From contig NZ_JAQZAN010000015.1 of NCBI RefSeq assembly GCF_028737255.1, forward strand, positions 62,001 through 126,000: a stretch of DNA of 64,000 nucleotides, in the 5' to 3' direction. Of this stretch, positions 60,406 to 64,000 are shown piece after piece. The position numbers and the translations under genes are program-made. The DNA comes from Actinomycetospora straminea (lineage in GTDB: Bacteria; Actinomycetota; Actinomycetes; Mycobacteriales; Pseudonocardiaceae). The notes beneath the pieces are model-generated. The model was not told where the DNA came from. It did no database searches and worked only from the letters and a program-made list of their open reading frames with translations. Position 1 is the stretch's first letter. Each line of letters begins with the position of its first letter.

Positions 60406-61590
60406 TTGAGCTCGACCACCCTGGCACCGACGACCCCGACCAATCGTCCCGTCGTCGAGGACCGCCCGTGGGGAGGGCCGGTCACGGTCGCCGCACCGCC
60501 TGCCGGCGCCACGACGGCCACGACCCCGACGACCGCGCACCTCTCGACTGCTGACGTCGAGGCCCTCGGCGCCGAGCTCGACGAGATCCGCCGCGGCGTG
60601 ATGGACGACCTCGGCGACGACGACGCCCGCTACATCCGGCGCGTCATCGCCGTGCAGCGCGGCCTCGAGACCGGTGGGCGCGCCCTGCTGCTCGTCTCGG
60701 TCCTGCCGCCCGCCTGGATCGGCGGGACGGCCGTGCTCTCGGTGTCCAAGATCCTGGAGAACATGGAGATCGGCCACAACGTCCTGCACGGGCAGTGGGA
60801 CTGGATGAACGACCCCGAAATCCATTCCTCGATCTGGGAGTGGGACTCGGCGTCCTCGGCCGACGGCTGGAAGCACTCCCACAACTACCTGCACCACACG
60901 TACACCAACGTGCTGGGCAAGGACCGCGACATCGGCTACGCGACGTTGCGCGTCGACCCCGACCAGCCCTGGAAACCGCACCACCTCGTGCAGCTGCTCA
61001 TCAACGCGGGGCTCGCGCTCGGTTTCGAGTACGGCATCGCCCTCTACGACATCGAGCTCGACGAGGTCGCAGCCGGCCGCAAGCCCTGGGCGCAGGCCCG
61101 CACCGAGCTCGGCGGCCTCTGGCGCAAGGTCCGAGGCCAGATCGCCAAGGACTACGTCCGCTGGCCGCTGCTGTCCGGGCTGTCGGCGCCGACCACCCTC
61201 GCGGCGAACCTGACCGCCAACGTGGTGCGCAACGTCTGGACCCACGCGGTGATCTTCTGTGGTCACTTCCCGGCCGACGCGGAGACCTTCGCCGAGGAGC
61301 AGCTCGACGGCGAGACCCGCGGCCAGTGGTACCTGCGCCAGCTCTTGGGCTCGGCGAACCTCGACGGCTCCCCGCTCCTGCACCTGATGACCGGCAACCT
61401 CTCGCACCAGATCGAGCACCACCTGTTCCCGGACATGCCGTCCAACCGCTACGCCGAGGTCGCCCCCGCGGTCCGCGCCCTGTGCGAGCGCTACGGGCTC
61501 CCGTACACCAGCGGGCCGCTGCACCGGCAGTACGCCGGCGTCCTCGCCACCATCGCCCGCATGTCGCTGCCCGGCGGTGCCCGGCCGTGA
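60406..61590 (+). CDS. desA3: DesA3-type acyl-CoA desaturase
   Basis: The 394-residue membrane enzyme matches the stearoyl-CoA delta-9 desaturase DesA3 of mycobacteria in pattern: IRRVIAVQRGLE, KILENMEIGHNVLHGQWDWM (first His box), WKHSHNYLHHTYTN (second) and LSHQIEHHLFPDMPSNR (third). It introduces a double bond into saturated acyl-CoA, keeping membranes fluid. The start is TTG at 60406 with GGAGG before it; ATG at 60601 would cut off conserved residues. Its C-terminus is shorter than that of the mycobacterial enzyme, and an electron-transfer partner is not adjacent. Confidence 0.88.
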   Translation: MSSTTLAPTTPTNRPVVEDRPWGGPVTVAAPPAGATTATTPTTAHLSTADVEALGAELDEIRRGVMDDLGDDDARYIRRVIAVQRGLETGGRALLLVSVLPPAWIGGTAVLSVSKILENMEIGHNVLHGQWDWMNDPEIHSSIWEWDSASSADGWKHSHNYLHHTYTNVLGKDRDIGYATLRVDPDQPWKPHHLVQLLINAGLALGFEYGIALYDIELDEVAAGRKPWAQARTELGGLWRKVRGQIAKDYVRWPLLSGLSAPTTLAANLTANVVRNVWTHAVIFCGHFPADAETFAEEQLDGETRGQWYLRQLLGSANLDGSPLLHLMTGNLSHQIEHHLFPDMPSNRYAEVAPAVRALCERYGLPYTSGPLHRQYAGVLATIARMSLPGGARP

Positions 61591-62822
61591 CGCCGGCACC
61601 GCCCGCGTCCCTCCCGCACCTCCGACGCGAGCCGGCGCTCGAGCCCGTCGATGCGCAGGCAGCCGCCAGCCCACGGCAGGCGACGGCCCAGCCCCCCGAA
61701 GGCGAGAGCACGGGAGCGCACTCGACGGCCGTGATCAGGGAATCGTCGATCGGCGCGACCCCCGCTCCACCTCAGGACCTGTTCCCGGAGCTGGTGCGGA
61801 CGGTCAAGCAGGCCGGGCTGCTGCAGAGGCGCCGCGGCGCCTACCTTGGTCTGTTCGCCCTCAACGGTTTCCTCGCGGCCCTGGGTGTCGCGGCCTTCGT
61901 CGTGCTCGGGTCGTCGTGGTGGCAGATGCTCACCGCGGTGTTCGCCGGCCTGGTCTCCACCCAGCTGGCCTTCCTGGGCCACGACGCCGGCCACCGACAG
62001 ATCTTCGGCCGGAAGCGACCGAACGACGTGGTCGGGTACCTGCACGGCTGTCTCGTCGGGATGAGCTTCGGCGCGTGGGTGGGCAAGCACAACCGCCACC
62101 ACGCCCAGCCCAACCACGCCGACGGGGATCCCGACATCGACATCCCGGTGTTGGCCTTCAGCGTCGACCAGGTCGCGGGGCGGCGGGGCCTGGTGCGGTG
62201 GACCGTCGCCCACCAGGCGATCCTGTTCTTCCCGCTGCTGCTCCTGGAGGGCTGGAGCCTGCACATCACCTCGGCGCAGGCCGCTCTGCGCGGCGAGGTG
62301 CCCCGCAGCCGGCTCGAGCTGGCACTGCTCGCGGTCCACGCGGTCGGTTACCTCACGGCCCTGTTCCTCGTCCTCACGCCGCTGCAGGCCATCGTCTTCG
62401 CCCTCGTGCACCAGGGTGTGTGGGGGACGTACATGGGGCTCGCGTTCGCGCCCAACCACAAGGGCATGCCGATCATCGAACCCGGCCGGCGCCTCGACCA
62501 CCTGCACAAGCAGGTCCTGACCGCCCGTAACGTGCGCGGCGGGCCGGTCGTGGACTACGTGCTCGGCGGGCTCAACCACCAGGTCGAGCACCACCTCTTC
62601 CCCGCCATGCCGCGACCGAACCTGCGGCGCGCCCAGGTCCTCGTGGCCGCCTTCTGCGCCGAGCACGACCTGCCCTACACCCGGACCGGCGCGCTCGACT
62701 CCTACGGGCAGGTCCTGCGCCACCTGCACGCCGTCGGCGCGCCGCTCCGGTCGTCCCACCGCGATATGCCGCGGGGGCGCCGACACCTCGTGAGCTGCTG
62801 GAGTGATTTCCGAGCCCGTTGA
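61587..62822 (+). CDS. Acyl-lipid (delta-5/6-type) fatty acid desaturase
   Basis: The 411-residue protein has the three histidine boxes of front-end or linoleoyl-type desaturases: [24 protein letters not shown] and [17 protein letters not shown], with four membrane segments between. GTG at 61587 overlaps the DesA3-like stop (GTGA), so both are made together. The 50-residue head is Pro/Ala-rich. The pair would produce a polyunsaturated or differently placed double bond. Confidence 0.88.
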   Translation: MTPAPPASLPHLRREPALEPVDAQAAASPRQATAQPPEGESTGAHSTAVIRESSIGATPAPPQDLFPELVRTVKQAGLLQRRRGAYLGLFALNGFLAALGVAAFVVLGSSWWQMLTAVFAGLVSTQLAFLGHDAGHRQIFGRKRPNDVVGYLHGCLVGMSFGAWVGKHNRHHAQPNHADGDPDIDIPVLAFSVDQVAGRRGLVRWTVAHQAILFFPLLLLEGWSLHITSAQAALRGEVPRSRLELALLAVHAVGYLTALFLVLTPLQAIVFALVHQGVWGTYMGLAFAPNHKGMPIIEPGRRLDHLHKQVLTARNVRGGPVVDYVLGGLNHQVEHHLFPAMPRPNLRRAQVLVAAFCAEHDLPYTRTGALDSYGQVLRHLHAVGAPLRSSHRDMPRGRRHLVSCWSDFRAR

Positions 62823-62985
62823 CGGCGCGCCGTGTAGTCTCGAATCGTTGCAGTCCTGTTTTCCCCGCTTTGCGCGCCGGACCACACGACAACGGCTTGC
62901 GCGCGTCGGGATGACCTCGGTGCAGCGACCGGCAATGCCGACGGCAGGTCCCTGCGGCGGCCGCGCGACCGAGAAGAGGAATACT

Positions 62986-63189
62986 GTGATCGAAGGAACC
63001 GTCAAGTGGTTCAACGCCGAGAAGGGTTTCGGTTTCATCGCGCCCGATGACGGGAGCAAGGACGTCTTCGTGCACTACTCCGCCATCGAGTCGGGCGGCT
63101 ACCGCTCGCTCGAGGAGAACCAGCGCGTGAGCCTGACCGTCTCGCAGGGCCAGAAGGGTCTGCAGGCCGACTCGGTGCGGCCGCTCTGA
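62986..63189 (+). CDS. Cold-shock domain protein (CspA family)
   Basis: The 67-residue protein has [15 protein letters not shown] (RNP1) and [10 protein letters not shown] (RNP2), the whole cold-shock fold. It binds single-stranded RNA or DNA and eases translation at low temperature. GTG at 62986 follows AAGAGGAA. The 163 bases before it could be the long cold-responsive leader found in csp messages. Confidence 0.95.
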   Translation: MIEGTVKWFNAEKGFGFIAPDDGSKDVFVHYSAIESGGYRSLEENQRVSLTVSQGQKGLQADSVRPL

Positions 63190-63197
63190 TCACCGGT

Positions 63198-63554
63198 GTG
63201 TCGCCGGGCGGAGTCCGCGGAAGCCGCCCGGCCACACCTCTCGACCTCACGGAGTCGGCCACGGCGCTCAGCGCCGCCGTGTGGTCTGCGCACGCACGTC
63301 GGGGAAGCGCTCCCGCGCCGTCGTTCTCCGACGACGGTGGTGGATCGGTCTTCGACGCCCACGGGCGCTGCGCCCGGGTCCAGCCCCTGGGGATGCGCAC
63401 ACGGATCACCCTGCTCACGGACGGCCGCACCGTTGTCGAGGCGGAGGTCGACACCGGTCGCCTCATCGACCGCCTCGCTCTCGTCGGGGCTGCTTACGAC
63501 GCGCTCGTCGCCGTGCTCGCGGAGGAGAACGGTCCAGGGATGCGCCCAGACTGA
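63198..63554 (+). CDS. Hypothetical protein
   Basis: The frame of 118 residues is probably real at its C-terminal half (RITLLTDGRTVVEAEVDTGR, then a helix LVGAAYDALVAVLAEE), less surely in the first half. Nothing was recognised. It begins eight bases after the cold-shock stop and may be co-transcribed. Confidence 0.45.
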   Translation: MSPGGVRGSRPATPLDLTESATALSAAVWSAHARRGSAPAPSFSDDGGGSVFDAHGRCARVQPLGMRTRITLLTDGRTVVEAEVDTGRLIDRLALVGAAYDALVAVLAEENGPGMRPD

Positions 63555-63870
63555 GGTTCAGATCCGCCGGCGCGCCCGTGGCCCCGCCGACCCGGCCCTC
63601 AAACCCCGGCCATCTGCTGGAGGTCCGCGAGACGCACCGCCACCCGGCCCAACAACGGCACCACTTGTCGGGCCGCCCTTGTGCGCGGAGAGGAGCACCT
63701 GACACCGTCGACGGCAGCTGCGGGCATCGCCATCGACCACCAGGGCTGGCGGACTTCGGTAGTACGGCCCCCGGGGAGCATCGGGCGCCCCAGAGAGTTG
63801 CCGGTCCCCCCATGCTCGATCCATGGCCGCGTCGCGGCCGCTTCCACGGTGGCACGGTCGGCGTCGAGCC

Positions 63871-64000
63871 ATGACGACGCCTGACGACGTCACCCGGAGA
63901 TCGCACGCGAGCGCGCACCTGAGCGTCGATGGCCTCGGAGATGATCTGGCCGCAGCCTCGCTGCGCAGATCGGCCGAGGGTCTTCTGTCCTGCGGCATCG
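63871..64000 (+). CDS. Possible partial ORF at the window edge
   Basis: An ATG at 63871 opens a frame (MTTPDDVTRRSHASAHLSVD) that runs off the window. No ribosome site is strong and no family is recognised. The 316 bases before it (63555-63870) show no clear gene. Confidence 0.3.
   Translation, partial: MTTPDDVTRRSHASAHLSVDGLGDDLAAASLRRSAEGLLSCGI

Noticed and set aside
59951-60409. Frame with a GGAGAGG site that includes the duplicated anti-sigma fragment
   Set aside because: Most of it is low complexity and the ATP-binding boxes are missing, so it was listed only as a fragment.

Overview
The window looks like a chromosomal segment of a high-GC actinomycete, most plausibly a member of the Pseudonocardiales such as Pseudonocardia or Actinomycetospora. 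The evidence is the very high GC content, GTG and TTG starts, ATGA/GTGA stop-start overlaps, probable leaderless promoters, a DesA3-type stearoyl desaturase, a WS/DGAT acyltransferase, ANTAR and SpoIIE regulators, and an IS5-family element of the two-ORF actinobacterial type. No CRISPR array, rRNA or intact tRNA was seen. Genus is inference.

Layout. 1-6 kb holds a metallophosphoesterase (cut by the window edge), a class A beta-lactamase coupled to a flavin-binding protein, a DUF308 membrane protein, a RelE-like/DUF6247 toxin-antitoxin-like pair, a 55-residue Cys-containing protein and an alkaline-phosphatase-fold enzyme. 6-11.4 kb is a catabolic cluster (Rieske oxygenase, monomeric sarcosine oxidase-like enzyme, LysR regulator, mandelate-racemase-family enzyme, 2OG-Fe(II) oxygenase) that fits N-methylated amino acid or betaine breakdown. 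11.5-14.3 kb is a Baeyer-Villiger monooxygenase and an alpha/beta hydrolase behind a CRP-like site. 14.3-20.7 kb carries regulators, a MerR-controlled SDR, a yybP-ykoY manganese riboswitch in front of a GDT1/TMEM165 manganese exporter, and a KAS III.

21-31.9 kb is a stress and envelope region: PRC-barrel/DUF2382 protein, two near-identical CmpX-like membrane proteins with matching terminators, an OmpA-domain protein, an Ala-rich DUF2188 protein, a GAF-PAS-SpoIIE-HATPase phosphatase, CBS, GNAT, YchJ-like and GAF-ANTAR proteins. An IS5-family element (31980-33008) sits exactly in the CTAG of the ANTAR gene's stop. 33.4-35.5 kb is a P450 with a TetR-type operator and a TetR gene. 35.5-44.2 kb is a long minus-strand run: MerA-like flavoprotein, CPA2 antiporter, small membrane protein, unknown protein, SDR, cyclase-family hydrolase, GMC oxidoreductase, SDR, RibD-C reductase.

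44.2-55.7 kb has an orphan zinc-finger protein, an APC permease, a GH15 enzyme, a MalT-like regulator, a small gene preceded by tandem Shine-Dalgarno/ATG repeats, an ECF sigma factor, small membrane proteins, and an AraC/SDR/acyl-CoA dehydrogenase cluster. At 56.1 kb lies the 3' half of a tRNA-Arg(CCG), an attachment-site scar whose orientation puts the putative inserted DNA to its right. That part (56.4-64 kb) carries a DUF5994 protein, a Cys-rich miniprotein, a WS/DGAT, an anti-sigma-type ATPase with a duplicated fragment of its 3' end, two coupled fatty acid desaturases and a cold-shock protein. Together these suggest a lipid-remodelling, cold-related module.
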